This document shows positions 35,191-44,115 of a stretch of DNA of 64,000 nucleotides, piece after piece. Position numbers and translations under genes: made by a program. The first letter of the stretch is position 1. Each line of letters begins with the position of its first letter. The notes under the pieces are model-generated. The model worked only from the letters and a program-made list of their open reading frames with translations, did not search any database and had not been told where the DNA came from. The stretch comes from Pantoea sp. SOD02. GTDB taxonomy: Bacteria; Pseudomonadota; Gammaproteobacteria; Enterobacterales; Enterobacteriaceae. The stretch covers positions 682,001 through 746,000 of the forward strand of contig NZ_CP102604.1 of the NCBI RefSeq assembly GCF_024707505.1, written 5' to 3'.

Positions 35191-35203
35191 CACAGCAAAA
35201 GCC

Positions 35204-36871
35204 TTACTTCGTCATACGCTTGTACTTGATACGCTTCGGCTCCAGCGCGTCGGCGCCGAGGGTGCGTTTCTTGTACTCTTCGTACTCGGTAAAGTTGCCT
35301 TCGAAGAACTCCACCTTGCCTTCATCCTGATAATCGATGATGTGGGTGGCGATACGGTCGAGGAACCAACGGTCATGCGAGATCACCATGGCACAGCCTG
35401 GGAATTCAAGCAGGGCGTTTTCCAGCGCGCGCAGGGTTTCGATGTCGAGGTCGTTGGTTGGTTCATCGAGCAGCAACAGGTTGCCGCCGACTTGCAGCAG
35501 CTTGGCGAGGTGCAGACGACCGCGCTCACCACCTGACAATTCACCAACGCGTTTGCCCTGATCGGTGCCTTTGAAGTTGAAACGACCAACATAAGCACGG
35601 CTTGGCATCTCGGTGTTGCCCACGCGCATAATGTCCTGACCGCCAGACACTTCTTCAAACACGGTTTTGGAGTTGTCCATCGCGTCACGGAACTGATCAA
35701 CCGACGCCAGCTTGACGGTTTCGCCCAGCTCGATGGTGCCGGAATCCGGTTGCTCCTGACCTGACATCATGCGGAACAGCGTAGATTTACCCGCGCCGTT
35801 CGGACCGATGATGCCGACAATCGCGCCTTTTGGTACCGAGAAAGTCAGATCGTCGATCAGCACGCGATCGCCATACGATTTCTTCAGATTGGTCACTTCC
35901 AGCACTTTGTCGCCAAGGCGTGCGCCAGGTGGAATGAAGAGTTCGTTGGTTTCGTTACGCTTCTGGTAATCGGTGTTGTTCAGCTCTTCAAAGCGTGCCA
36001 GACGGGCTTTGCCCTTCGACTGACGGCCTTTCGCGCCTTGACGCACCCACTCCAGCTCTTTCTCGATAGATTTGCGACGCGCCGCTTCAGAAGAAGCTTC
36101 CTGCGCCAGACGCTGATCTTTCTGCTCCAGCCAGGAAGAGTAGTTACCTTCCCACGGAATACCTTCGCCGCGGTCCAGCTCCAGAATCCAGCCAGCCACG
36201 TTATCTAGGAAGTAACGGTCGTGCGTGATCGCCACAACGGTGCCTTCGAAGTCATGCAGGAAGCGCTCGAGCCACGCCACGGATTCAGCATCCAGGTGGT
36301 TAGTGGGTTCGTCGAGCAGCAGCATGTCTGGCTTTTCCAGCAGCAGACGGCACAGCGCCACGCGGCGGCGCTCACCACCGGAAAGGGTAGCGATTTTGGC
36401 ATCCCAGTCTGGCAGACGCATCGCATCAGCCGCACGGTTCAGTTGCGTATCGAGGTTATGACCATCATGCGCCTGGATCACTTCTTCCAGACGGCCCTGC
36501 TCAGCGGCCAGCTTATCGAAATCCGCATCGGGATCGGCATACAGCGCATACACTTCGTCGAGACGCTTCAGCGCGCCAACCACTTCTGAAACCGCTTCTT
36601 CAACGGATTCACGCACGGTGTGCTCCGGGTTCAGCTGCGGTTCCTGCGGCAGATAACCCACATTGATGCCCGGCTGCGGGCGTGCTTCCCCTTCGATATC
36701 GGTATCGATACCGGCCATGATGCGCAGCAGCGTCGATTTACCCGAGCCGTTCAGGCCGAGTACACCGATTTTTGCTCCAGGGAAGAAGCTAAGAGAAATA
36801 TTCTTCAGGATGTGACGCTTCGGCGGAACTACCTTGCCGACGCGATGCATGCTATAGACGAATTGAGCCAC
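35204..36871 (-). CDS. ettA: Energy-dependent translational throttle EttA (ABC-F)
   Basis: 555 residues, the E. coli length. A soluble ABC-F ATPase that binds the ribosomal E site and gates entry into elongation by ATP:ADP ratio. Two ABC modules: Walker A GLNGSGKSTLL and GPNGAGKSTLF, signatures LSGGERRRVALC and LSGGERGRLHLAKLL, Walker B LLLDEPTNHLD and LLLDEPTNDLD; the basic P-site interaction arm lies between them (residues about 240-320). Monocistronic, followed by a bidirectional terminator. Confidence 0.97.
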   Translation of the reverse strand: MAQFVYSMHRVGKVVPPKRHILKNISLSFFPGAKIGVLGLNGSGKSTLLRIMAGIDTDIEGEARPQPGINVGYLPQEPQLNPEHTVRESVEEAVSEVVGALKRLDEVYALYADPDADFDKLAAEQGRLEEVIQAHDGHNLDTQLNRAADAMRLPDWDAKIATLSGGERRRVALCRLLLEKPDMLLLDEPTNHLDAESVAWLERFLHDFEGTVVAITHDRYFLDNVAGWILELDRGEGIPWEGNYSSWLEQKDQRLAQEASSEAARRKSIEKELEWVRQGAKGRQSKGKARLARFEELNNTDYQKRNETNELFIPPGARLGDKVLEVTNLKKSYGDRVLIDDLTFSVPKGAIVGIIGPNGAGKSTLFRMMSGQEQPDSGTIELGETVKLASVDQFRDAMDNSKTVFEEVSGGQDIMRVGNTEMPSRAYVGRFNFKGTDQGKRVGELSGGERGRLHLAKLLQVGGNLLLLDEPTNDLDIETLRALENALLEFPGCAMVISHDRWFLDRIATHIIDYQDEGKVEFFEGNFTEYEEYKKRTLGADALEPKRIKYKRMTK

Positions 36872-36980
36872 GTTGTATTGAGCCTTTTGGTCTGTGAGTT
36901 ATGAACTTTAGGTACAGAAGTTTAGCTGTTTTCACCCTTTATTCATACCCGTCATACATCGGCTTGACGCGGTCTTTATC

Positions 36981-37047
36981 GGTCACCATAAATGGCGACC
37001 CTACAACACATCTGCACGCTTTTGTAGGGTCGCCATTTATGGTGACC
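36981..37047. repeat. Perfect inverted pair of REP-like units between ettA and deoR
   Basis: Two 24-bp units, GGTCACCATAAATGGCGACCCTAC and its exact reverse complement, face each other across 19 bp. They share a compensated stem change (GTGACC arm) not seen in the other units. Sits between the ettA promoter and the deoR stop codon. Confidence 0.8.
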
Positions 37048-37065
37048 ACATGCAATATCATCAAC

Positions 37066-37830
37066 TTATGGCAAACGCAGCGGGATGTTTTGTTGTGTCA
37101 GCCAACTCTTCAGCGCCGGTTCGGGCGCGCTATCGCTGACCAGCAAATCAAAACGGCGCAGTTCAGCAATGCGTGCCGGCAGCACTTTGCCAAATTTACT
37201 GCTGTCCGCCACTAACACGCGCTGACGTGCGCGCAGCATCGCGTGGTGCTTCATCGCCAGCTCGTTGATGTTGTAGCAGGTTGCGCCCTGTTCCTGATCG
37301 ATACCTGCCGCTGAAATAAACGCCAGCGTCGGGCAGAGATCGTCGAGGATCGAATGCGCGCCAATCGGCGTAAACAGCGCGTTGTCGGCGTGGAACTCGC
37401 CGCCGCTCAGGATCACATTGCAGGCCGGTTTCTCTTTCAGCGCCAGGAAGGTGTTCATCGCGCAGCAGATGGCGGTGAACGGCAAGGTGTCAGGGATCGC
37501 ATCCACGATGTACGGCAGCGTAGTGCCGCAATCAAAAAATACCGTGTCATTTTCACTGATCAGGTCCGCTGCAGCCTGCGCCAGGCGCTGTTTGCGTGCG
37601 GCGTTCTGACCGTGCTGATCGGAGATGAAGTAGTGTCCGGCGTGACTTTTCGGATCGCTAACAATATAGCCGCCCAGCAGCACCACGGTTGAAGCCGGTT
37701 CAGTGAGATCGCGGCGGATGGTCATTTCCGACACGCCCAGCAGCTGCGCCGCGTCTTTCAGATGCAGTTTATCGGTGCGTTTCAGCGCCTGAGCCAACTT
37801 GTGAATACGTTCGTCGCGCCGGGTTTCCAT
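37066..37830 (-). CDS. deoR: Deoxyribose operon repressor, DeoR type
   Basis: 254 residues from ATG 37830; the N-terminus METRRDERI with DKLHLKDAAQLLGVSEMTIRRDL closely follows E. coli DeoR. N-terminal DeoR helix-turn-helix (residues 5-55), then a sugar-phosphate sensor domain (VFFDCGTTLPYIVDAI, AFISAAGIDQEQGATCYN, VLVADSSKFG). E. coli DeoR responds to deoxyribose-5-phosphate. Here it is divergent from deoK-deoP-deoX, with a 14/16 match to the E. coli DeoR operator between them. The Salmonella counterpart of this locus uses the name deoQ, so that name is possible. No deoCABD genes are nearby. Confidence 0.88.
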   Translation of the reverse strand: METRRDERIHKLAQALKRTDKLHLKDAAQLLGVSEMTIRRDLTEPASTVVLLGGYIVSDPKSHAGHYFISDQHGQNAARKQRLAQAAADLISENDTVFFDCGTTLPYIVDAIPDTLPFTAICCAMNTFLALKEKPACNVILSGGEFHADNALFTPIGAHSILDDLCPTLAFISAAGIDQEQGATCYNINELAMKHHAMLRARQRVLVADSSKFGKVLPARIAELRRFDLLVSDSAPEPALKSWLTQQNIPLRLP

Positions 37831-38044
37831 GATCATCTCTGCGTAATTAATCCTGAAGTCGAAGTAGCCTGGTCAAAAATCACGATAAATCTCACATATT
37901 TTAATGATTTGCGACGTATCCAGCAGGCCAGTTTTCAATCTTACCTGTAATGAGATCGGCCCGCAAACCTCACGCAGTGCCGCCAATATGTTGCTCTCTA
38001 GCCGCTTCGCTCGCCGCCAGGTTGCCTGCCCAATGTTGTTGCAT

Positions 38045-38060
38045 TGTTAGAATAATAACA
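38045..38060. promoter_or_regulatory. DeoR-type operator, upstream copy
   Basis: TGTTAGAATAATAACA matches the E. coli DeoR palindrome TGTTAGAATTCTAACA at 14 of 16 positions. It lies midway between deoR and deoK, suited to control both. Confidence 0.75.
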
Positions 38061-38110
38061 TTCATTTCTATGAATGAATGGCTGTTTATCAGCTTTTTGT
38101 CATGATGTTG

Positions 38111-38132
38111 AGGTGTGAAATTTATCACATAA
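38111..38132. promoter_or_regulatory. CRP site upstream of deoK
   Basis: TGTGA-N6-TCACA with both half-sites perfect (38114-38118 and 38125-38129). The centre is about 61 bp before a start site predicted from TATAAA at 38171, the class I CRP distance. CRP control of deo genes is established in E. coli. Confidence 0.8.
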
Positions 38133-38153
38133 TTAACTTTATTAACCTGATAT

Positions 38154-38176
38154 TGTGATTTTAATAACATTATAAA
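38154..38176 (+). promoter_or_regulatory. deoK promoter with weak second DeoR site
   Basis: TATAAA at 38171-38176 is a good -10; no strong -35 lies at the expected place, as usual in CRP-dependent promoters. TGTGATTTTAATAACA (38154-38169) keeps the right half of the DeoR operator (TAACA) and overlaps the promoter spacer. The promoter is inferred. Confidence 0.5.
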
Positions 38177-38201
38177 GCTTAAAATTCACCGGGAGAAAAC
38201 A

Positions 38202-39119
38202 ATGGATATTGCGGTTATTGGGTCAAATATGGTGGACCTCATTACCTATACCAATCAGTTGCCGAAAGCGGGCGAAACGCTGGAAGCACCTGATTTTGCT
38301 ATCGGCTGTGGCGGTAAAGGTGCCAATCAGGCGGTGGCAGCCGCGAAGATGGGCGCCAGCGTGATGATGGTGAGCAAAGTCGGCGACGATCTGTTTGCGC
38401 CGAATACCGTAGCCAATCTGCAACAGCAGGGCGTTGATACCCGTTTCGTCACCACCGCGCCAGATACTTCCAGCGGCGTGGCGCCGATCTTCGTTGACGA
38501 TCAGTCACAGAACCGCATTCTGATTATCAAAGGTGCGAACCAGCAGCTGAAACCGGCGGATATTGATGTCGCCGCCGAGGCGCTGAAAAGCTGCCAGCTG
38601 ATTATCCTGCAATTGGAGATCCCGCTGGAAACCGTCTATTACGCCATTGATTTTGCCCGTCAGCACGACATCAAAGTGATCCTCAATCCGGCACCGGCGG
38701 TAGCGGATCTCAATATCGAATATGCCTGCAAATGCGACTTTTTCATGCCGAATGAAACCGAGCTGGAGATCCTCACCGGCATGCCGGTCACCACCGATGA
38801 AGAGGTGAAGCTGGCGGGGCAGTCATTGCTTACACGTGGGCTGAAAAACCTGATCATCACGCTGGGTGGACGCGGTTCGCTGTGGATGTCCGGCGACAGC
38901 GTGCATCAGGTTGCACCCACTGCGGTAAAAGCGGTGGACACCAGCGGCGCGGGCGATGCCTTTATCGGCTGCTTCGCCCACGAGCTGGTGAAAAGCGGCG
39001 ATATTCCGGCCGCGATGGCGCAAGCCTCTGCTTATGCCGCCTGCAGCGTGACCGGTCGCGGCACGCAGCGCTCCTATCCCGACGCGGAAACCTTCCAGCG
39101 TTTTCTCAACGTTCACTGA
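38202..39119 (+). CDS. deoK: Deoxyribokinase DeoK
   Basis: 305 residues of the PfkB/ribokinase family. It phosphorylates 2-deoxy-D-ribose to deoxyribose-5-phosphate. The N-terminus MDIAVIGSNMVDLITYTNQ with GCGGKGANQAVAAAKMGA, and the C-terminal AVDTSGAGDAFIGCF (catalytic Asp and anion hole), resemble Salmonella DeoK rather than RbsK. SPACING: GGGAG ribosome site 6 nt before ATG. First gene of deoK-deoP-deoX (9 bp to deoP). Confidence 0.93.
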   Translation: MDIAVIGSNMVDLITYTNQLPKAGETLEAPDFAIGCGGKGANQAVAAAKMGASVMMVSKVGDDLFAPNTVANLQQQGVDTRFVTTAPDTSSGVAPIFVDDQSQNRILIIKGANQQLKPADIDVAAEALKSCQLIILQLEIPLETVYYAIDFARQHDIKVILNPAPAVADLNIEYACKCDFFMPNETELEILTGMPVTTDEEVKLAGQSLLTRGLKNLIITLGGRGSLWMSGDSVHQVAPTAVKAVDTSGAGDAFIGCFAHELVKSGDIPAAMAQASAYAACSVTGRGTQRSYPDAETFQRFLNVH

Positions 39120-39128
39120 GGTCGAGTT

Positions 39129-40454
39129 ATGCAACCGAACATTGTTCAGCAATCTGATGGCTATCTGAATAAAACGCCGCTGTTCCAGTTCATTTTGCTC
39201 TCGTGCCTGTTCCCGTTGTGGGGCTGTGCGGCGAGTCTGAACGACATCCTGATCACCCAGTTCAAAAGCGTGTTCGCGTTAAGCGATTTCGCCAGCGCGC
39301 TGGTGCAGAGTGCGTTCTACGGCGGCTACTTCCTGATCGCCATTCCTGCCTCGCTGGTGATCCGCAAAGCCACCTATAAACTGGCGATTTTGCTGGGGCT
39401 GGCGCTGTATATCGTGGGCTGCGTGTTGTTCTATCCCGCTTCGCACATGGCGACCTACACCATGTTCCTGGCGGCGATTTTCGCCATCGCCATCGGTTTG
39501 AGCTTCCTTGAAACCGCCGCTAATACCTATAGCTCGATGATTGGTCATCGCGATCACGCCACGCTGCGCCTGAATATCAGCCAGACGTTCTATCCAGTCG
39601 GTGCGCTGATGGGCATCGTGCTGGGCAAATATCTGGTGTTCCAGGAGGGTGACAGCCTGGAAAGTCAGCTGGCGGGCATGAACGCTGAACAGGCGCATGC
39701 GTTCCGTCTCACCATGCTCGAGCACACGCTGGAACCCTACAAATATCTGGTGATGGTTTTGGTGGTGGTGATGCTGCTGTTCCTGTTCACCCGTTATCCA
39801 CGCTGCAAGCCGGAAAGCAGTGAAAAATCCCTGCCGTCGCTTGGTGAGACCTTCCGCTATCTGGCGGCGAATCGTCATTTCAAACGCGGCATTGTGGCGC
39901 AGTTCCTGTATGTCGGTATGCAGGTGGCGGTGTGGTCGTTCACCATTCGTCTGGCGCTGACGCTTGGCGCGATCAATGAACGTCATGCCTCTAACTTTAT
40001 GATTTATAGCTTCATCGGCTTCTTTATCGGTAAATTTATCGCCAACTTCCTGATGACGCGCTTCCGTGCGGAAAAAGTGCTGATCGCCTACTCGCTGCTG
40101 GGTGTTCTTGCGCTGGCGTATGTGATGTTTGTGCCGAACTTTACCGCCGTGTATGCCGCGATCTTTGTCAGCGCGCTGTTTGGTCCATGCTGGGCGACGA
40201 TCTACGCCGGTACGCTGGCGACTGTCGATAACAAATACACCGAAGTGGCGGGCGCGTTTATTGTGATGTCGATTGTCGGTGCCGCCTTTATTCCTGCGAT
40301 TCAGGGCTTCGTCTCCGATCATCTGGGATCCATGCAGCTGGCGTTCGGCGTTTCGCTGCTGTGCTTCGCCTGGGTGGGTTACTTCTTCTGGGGCGAACTG
40401 CGTCATAAAAAGCAGGCGGAAGCGGCCGGTCGTTTAGTCGAGGAGATGCCATGA
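39129..40454 (+). CDS. deoP: Deoxyribose:H+ symporter DeoP (FucP-like MFS)
   Basis: 441 residues, twelve predicted helices. Matches the fucose:H+ symporter branch: PLFQFILLSCLFPLWGCAASLNDILITQFK in helix 1, AFYGGYFLIAIPASL, FLETAANTYSSMIG in helix 4, and the central NISQTFYPVGALMG. In the Salmonella deoK operon, DeoP is the deoxyribose permease; the position here between deoK and deoX supports the same substrate. The downstream deoX start overlaps its end (ATGA). Confidence 0.9.
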   Translation: MQPNIVQQSDGYLNKTPLFQFILLSCLFPLWGCAASLNDILITQFKSVFALSDFASALVQSAFYGGYFLIAIPASLVIRKATYKLAILLGLALYIVGCVLFYPASHMATYTMFLAAIFAIAIGLSFLETAANTYSSMIGHRDHATLRLNISQTFYPVGALMGIVLGKYLVFQEGDSLESQLAGMNAEQAHAFRLTMLEHTLEPYKYLVMVLVVVMLLFLFTRYPRCKPESSEKSLPSLGETFRYLAANRHFKRGIVAQFLYVGMQVAVWSFTIRLALTLGAINERHASNFMIYSFIGFFIGKFIANFLMTRFRAEKVLIAYSLLGVLALAYVMFVPNFTAVYAAIFVSALFGPCWATIYAGTLATVDNKYTEVAGAFIVMSIVGAAFIPAIQGFVSDHLGSMQLAFGVSLLCFAWVGYFFWGELRHKKQAEAAGRLVEEMP

Positions 40455-41464
40455 AAACCCGTTTACCGTTACGTCGTGAGCAGTTTCACGAAACGCCCGC
40501 CACGCTGCTGCGCAACGAGACGTTTCACGTCGAGCTGTTTCGCTATCCCGCAGGCGTGGAAGCGGTGCGCATCAGCAACCCACGCGGCACGGTAATCGTG
40601 CTGCCGTTTTACGGCCAGATGGTGTGGGACGCCAACTTTGACGGCCATTCGCTGACCATGGGCCACAGCTTTAAGCAGCCGCTGCCCGGCAGTTCGATTA
40701 TTGATACTTATGGCTGCTTTGCTTTCCACTCCGGGCTGCTGGCCAACGGTTGCCCGGCGGAAGACGACGATCATCCGCTGCACGGCGAAATGGCCTGCGC
40801 GCGCATGGACAGCGCGTGGATGGTGCTGGAGGAGGATCGCGTGTCGCTGGAAGGCGAAACCGAGTATGTGAAGGGCTTCGGCCATCACTATCTTGCCGCA
40901 CCGGCGGTGCGCCTTGAGGCCAATGCGGCGCGCCTGCACATTGAGATGAACGTCACCAACCTGGCGGGTGCGCCGATGCCGCTGCAGTATATGTGTCATC
41001 TGAACAGCGCCTGGCTGGATCAAGGCCGTTTCCAGCAATCGATCCCGACCGATGCTTTCCAGCTGCGCAGCTCGATCCCGGCGCACGTCAAGCCCACGCC
41101 GCAGTGGCGCGCGTATACCGATCAACTGGCGCGCGATCCGCAGGCGTTTCAGCAACTCGATCAGCCGGAGATGTGCGACCCGGAGATCGTGTTCTTCGCC
41201 GACGATCTCCAGCAGTACGGCGATGAGATGCAGTTCGAACTGCACTCACCGCAGGGATTTGCCCTGATGACACGCTTCTCCAGCCAGCAGTTCCCGCACG
41301 CCACGCGCTGGATGCTGCATAACCGCGATCAGCAGGTCGCCGCCTATGTACTGCCGTCAACCTGCCGCCCGGAAGGTTTTAAAGCAGCGCAGCGCGCCGG
41401 CACGCTGAATGAGCTGGCACCTGGCGAACAGCGCCATTTCAGCGTTGAAACCGGGATTTTGTAA
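40451..41464 (+). CDS. deoX: DeoX: aldose-1-epimerase-like protein (DUF4432)
   Basis: 337 residues. The DUF4432/galactose mutarotase-like fold is indicated by RISNPRGTVIVLPFYGQMVWDANFDG, YGCFAFHSGLLANGCPAEDDDHPLHGEMACA (conserved His residues), and LQYMCHLNSAWLD. DeoX is the third gene of the Salmonella deoxyribose locus; a sugar mutarotase role is plausible for interconverting deoxyribose anomers but not proven. The start overlaps deoP by 4 bp, implying translational coupling. A REP-like composite follows. Confidence 0.87.
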   Translation: MKTRLPLRREQFHETPATLLRNETFHVELFRYPAGVEAVRISNPRGTVIVLPFYGQMVWDANFDGHSLTMGHSFKQPLPGSSIIDTYGCFAFHSGLLANGCPAEDDDHPLHGEMACARMDSAWMVLEEDRVSLEGETEYVKGFGHHYLAAPAVRLEANAARLHIEMNVTNLAGAPMPLQYMCHLNSAWLDQGRFQQSIPTDAFQLRSSIPAHVKPTPQWRAYTDQLARDPQAFQQLDQPEMCDPEIVFFADDLQQYGDEMQFELHSPQGFALMTRFSSQQFPHATRWMLHNRDQQVAAYVLPSTCRPEGFKAAQRAGTLNELAPGEQRHFSVETGIL

Positions 41465-41484
41465 TTCCATTCCATGCACAATTC

Positions 41485-41541
41485 GTAGGGGCGCCATTTG
41501 TGGCGACCAGGTCTCCAGGTGCGCATGAATGCGCACCCTAC
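41485..41541. repeat. Composite REP-like element after deoX
   Basis: GTAGGGGCGCCATTTGTGGCGACC followed after 9 bp by GGTGCGCATGAATGCGCACCCTAC: the same two-stem arrangement as at 2767, with outer GTAGGG/CCCTAC. Located between convergent deoX and urtE. Confidence 0.75.
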
Positions 41542-41554
41542 GAAAACGATGCCA

Positions 41555-42253
41555 CTAAATCGCCACTAATCCGCGCACACCATCGGCTTCCATGCTTGAA
41601 CCGGCGCCGCGCTGCACGATCTCGCCGCGCGACATCACCAGATAGTTGTCGGCCAGTTCGGCGGCGAAATCGTAAAACTGCTCGACCAGCAGGATCGCCA
41701 TATCGCCGCGCTGCGCCAGCTGGCGGATCACCGCACCGATCTCTTTGATCACCGACGGCTGGATCCCTTCGGTGGGCTCATCGAGGATCAACAGCTTTGG
41801 GGAACAGGCGAGGGCGCGGCCGATCGCCAATTGCTGTTGCTGTCCGCCCGACAGATCGCCGCCACGTCGTGCTTTCATCTCACGCAGCACCGGGAACAGT
41901 TGATAGATTTCCTCCGGCACCGCTTTGGCCTGGGCGCCAGAAAAACGCGCAAGTCCCATCAGCAGATTCTCCTCCACCGTCAGACGCGGAAAAATTTCGC
42001 GCCCCTGCGGCACATAAGCGATGCCCGCCTGCACGCGCTGGTGCGGTTTGCGGCTGTTGATCACTTTATCCTGCCAGCGAATCTCGCCGGACTTAGCCGG
42101 AATCAGCCCCATCAAACATTTCAACAGCGTGGTTTTGCCTACGCCGTTACGTCCCAGCAGACAGGTAATTTCACCCGGTTTCGCCTCAAACGACAAACCG
42201 CGCAGAATGTGGCTGCCGCCGTAATATTGATTCAGTTCCGCGACTTGCAGCAT
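41555..42253 (-). CDS. urtE: Urea ABC transporter ATPase UrtE
   Basis: 232 residues from ATG 42253. Walker A GRNGVGKTTLL, signature LSGGQQQQLAIGRAL, Walker B LLILDEPTEGIQPSVI: the LivF-like ATPase half-pair of a branched-chain/urea type importer. The 'EGIQPSVI' wording and context identify UrtE. It begins 1 bp after the urtD stop codon. Last gene of the urea operon. An upstream extension of the frame overlaps urtD and is rejected. Confidence 0.95.
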   Translation of the reverse strand: MLQVAELNQYYGGSHILRGLSFEAKPGEITCLLGRNGVGKTTLLKCLMGLIPAKSGEIRWQDKVINSRKPHQRVQAGIAYVPQGREIFPRLTVEENLLMGLARFSGAQAKAVPEEIYQLFPVLREMKARRGGDLSGGQQQQLAIGRALACSPKLLILDEPTEGIQPSVIKEIGAVIRQLAQRGDMAILLVEQFYDFAAELADNYLVMSRGEIVQRGAGSSMEADGVRGLVAI

Positions 42254-42254
42254 G

Positions 42255-43046
42255 TTAACGCCCCAGATAAACGTCGATAACCCGATCGTCCGCCTGCACT
42301 TCGCGTAACGATCCCTCAGCCAAAACCTGGCCCTGATGCAGCACGGTGACGTGATCGGCAATGGTTTCAACAAAGCCCATGTCGTGCTCGACCACCATTA
42401 GCGAATGCTTACCGGCGAGGCTGCGAAACAGCTCGGCGGTGTACTCGGTTTCGGCATCGGTCATGCCGGCCGCCGGTTCATCCAGCAGCAGCAGATGCGG
42501 GTCCTGCACCAGCAGCATGCCGATTTCCAGAAACTGCTTCTGACCGTGCGACAGCAAACCGGCTTTGCGCTGACGCTCGCCGCCAAGCCGCAGCAGTTTC
42601 AGCACCTCATCAATCCGATCCTTCTGCTCGCCGTTCAGTCGCGCACGCAGGCTGGCCCACACCGATTTGTCGTTTTTCAGCGCGATTTCCAGATTCTCAA
42701 ACACCGTTAGCGCTTCGAAAACCGTGGGTTTCTGGAATTTGCGTCCAATACCGGCACGCGCGATCTCTACCGGCGACATTTTGCTGAGATCGGTATCCTG
42801 GTCGTAGATCACCTGGCCATTATCCGGCCGGGTTTTACCGGTGATCACATCCATCAGCGTGGTTTTTCCCGCGCCGTTGGGGCCGATCACGCAGCGTAAC
42901 TCGCCGACGCCGATCTTCAGTGAGAGATCGGTTAGCGCGCGGAAACCGTCGAACGACACGTTGATCTTCTCCAGCTGCAATACCGGATCGGTTTGTTCAC
43001 GATGACGATCCGAGGGATGAGGTTGGGTAAACAGTTGTTCAGTCAT
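42255..43046 (-). CDS. urtD: Urea ABC transporter ATPase UrtD
   Basis: 263 residues from ATG 43046 (MTEQLF). Walker A GPNGAGKTTLMDVITGKTRPD, signature LSHGQKQFLEIGMLL (the LSHGQ variant typical of UrtD), Walker B LLLDEPAAGMTDAE. LivG-like partner of UrtE. The gene overlaps urtC by 8 bp. Confidence 0.95.
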   Translation of the reverse strand: MTEQLFTQPHPSDRHREQTDPVLQLEKINVSFDGFRALTDLSLKIGVGELRCVIGPNGAGKTTLMDVITGKTRPDNGQVIYDQDTDLSKMSPVEIARAGIGRKFQKPTVFEALTVFENLEIALKNDKSVWASLRARLNGEQKDRIDEVLKLLRLGGERQRKAGLLSHGQKQFLEIGMLLVQDPHLLLLDEPAAGMTDAETEYTAELFRSLAGKHSLMVVEHDMGFVETIADHVTVLHQGQVLAEGSLREVQADDRVIDVYLGR

Positions 43047-44115
43047 CACGCCTCCGGCGCAGCAAGCCAATCACGCCACGCGGCAGGAACAGCGTGACCA
43101 GGATAAACATCAGGCCAAGGAAGAACAGCCAATATTCCGGGAAGGCGACGGTAAACCAGCTTTTGGCACCGTTGACAATGGCGGCACCGAGCAACGGACC
43201 AATCAAGGTGCCGCGTCCGCCCAGCGCCACCCAAATCGCCGCCTCAATCGAGTTGGTCGGCGACATTTCGCTGGGATTGATAATGCCGACCTGCGGCACA
43301 TAGAGCGCGCCCGCCAGCCCGCACAGCACCGCCGAAAGCGTCCAGACAAACAGCTTGAAGCCTTTGGGATCGTAACCGACGAACATCAGGCGGTTCTCCG
43401 CATCGCGCACGGCGGTCAGCACGCGGCCAAACTTGCTGCGTGCAAGCGCGAAGCCAATGCCGAGGCTCACCAACAACAGCAGCACCGTGGCGACAAACAG
43501 CCCGATGCGCGTGCCGGTCGCGGTGACGTTAAAGCCGAGCAGCGTGGTGAAGCCGGTAAAGCCGTTGTTGCCGCCGAAGCCGGTTTCGTTGCGGAAAAAC
43601 AGCAGCATGCCAGCGTAAGTCAGCGCCTGCGTCATGATCGAGAAGTAGACGCCTTTAATTTTCGAGCGGAAGGCGAAGAAGCCAAACACCAGCGCTAGCA
43701 CACCCGGCACCAGCATGATCAGGCATAGCGCCCAGGCAAAATGTTGCGTGCCCGCCCAGAACCACGGCAGCTCGTTCCATGAGAGGAAAGACATAAATGC
43801 GGGTAAGCCGTCACCGGAGGCCTGACGCATCAAATACATGCCCATCGCATAGCCACCGAGCGCGAAGAACAGACCGTGACCCAGCGAAAGCAGCCCGGCG
43901 TAACCCCACACCAAATCGAGCGCCACCGCGACCACGGCGTAACAGAGAATTTTGCCGACCAGCGTCAGCGTGTAGGTGGAGATCGCCAGCGGATGCGTGG
44001 TGGGCAGCAGGGCGCAGAACGGCAGCACCAGCAGCAGCGCGGTGATCACCACGCCAAGGCTGATAGTCAGGCGCGGTGCTTTGCGCGCGATGGTTAACGT
44101 CATTGGCTGGCTCAT
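43039..44115 (-). CDS. urtC: Urea ABC transporter permease UrtC
   Basis: 358 residues, LivM-like inner membrane permease with about ten helices (DLVWGYAGLLSLGHGLFFALGGYAMGMYLM, GVYFSIMTQALTYAGMLLFFRNETGFGGNNGFTGF). The family EAA-like loop is in ENRLMFVGYDPKGFKLFVW. Its ATG overlaps the urtB stop codon (ATGA). Confidence 0.95.
   Translation of the reverse strand: MSQPMTLTIARKAPRLTISLGVVITALLLVLPFCALLPTTHPLAISTYTLTLVGKILCYAVVAVALDLVWGYAGLLSLGHGLFFALGGYAMGMYLMRQASGDGLPAFMSFLSWNELPWFWAGTQHFAWALCLIMLVPGVLALVFGFFAFRSKIKGVYFSIMTQALTYAGMLLFFRNETGFGGNNGFTGFTTLLGFNVTATGTRIGLFVATVLLLLVSLGIGFALARSKFGRVLTAVRDAENRLMFVGYDPKGFKLFVWTLSAVLCGLAGALYVPQVGIINPSEMSPTNSIEAAIWVALGGRGTLIGPLLGAAIVNGAKSWFTVAFPEYWLFFLGLMFILVTLFLPRGVIGLLRRRRDD

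Noticed and set aside
39279-40406. A 375-codon open frame on the minus strand opposite deoP
   Set aside because: It lies fully opposite a well supported transporter, is rich in His/Arg/Gln without domain motifs, and has no ribosome site; a shadow of codon bias.
42254-42373. Longer N-terminus for UrtE starting at 42373
   Set aside because: Would extend 120 bp into urtD; the ATG at 42253 gives the family start.
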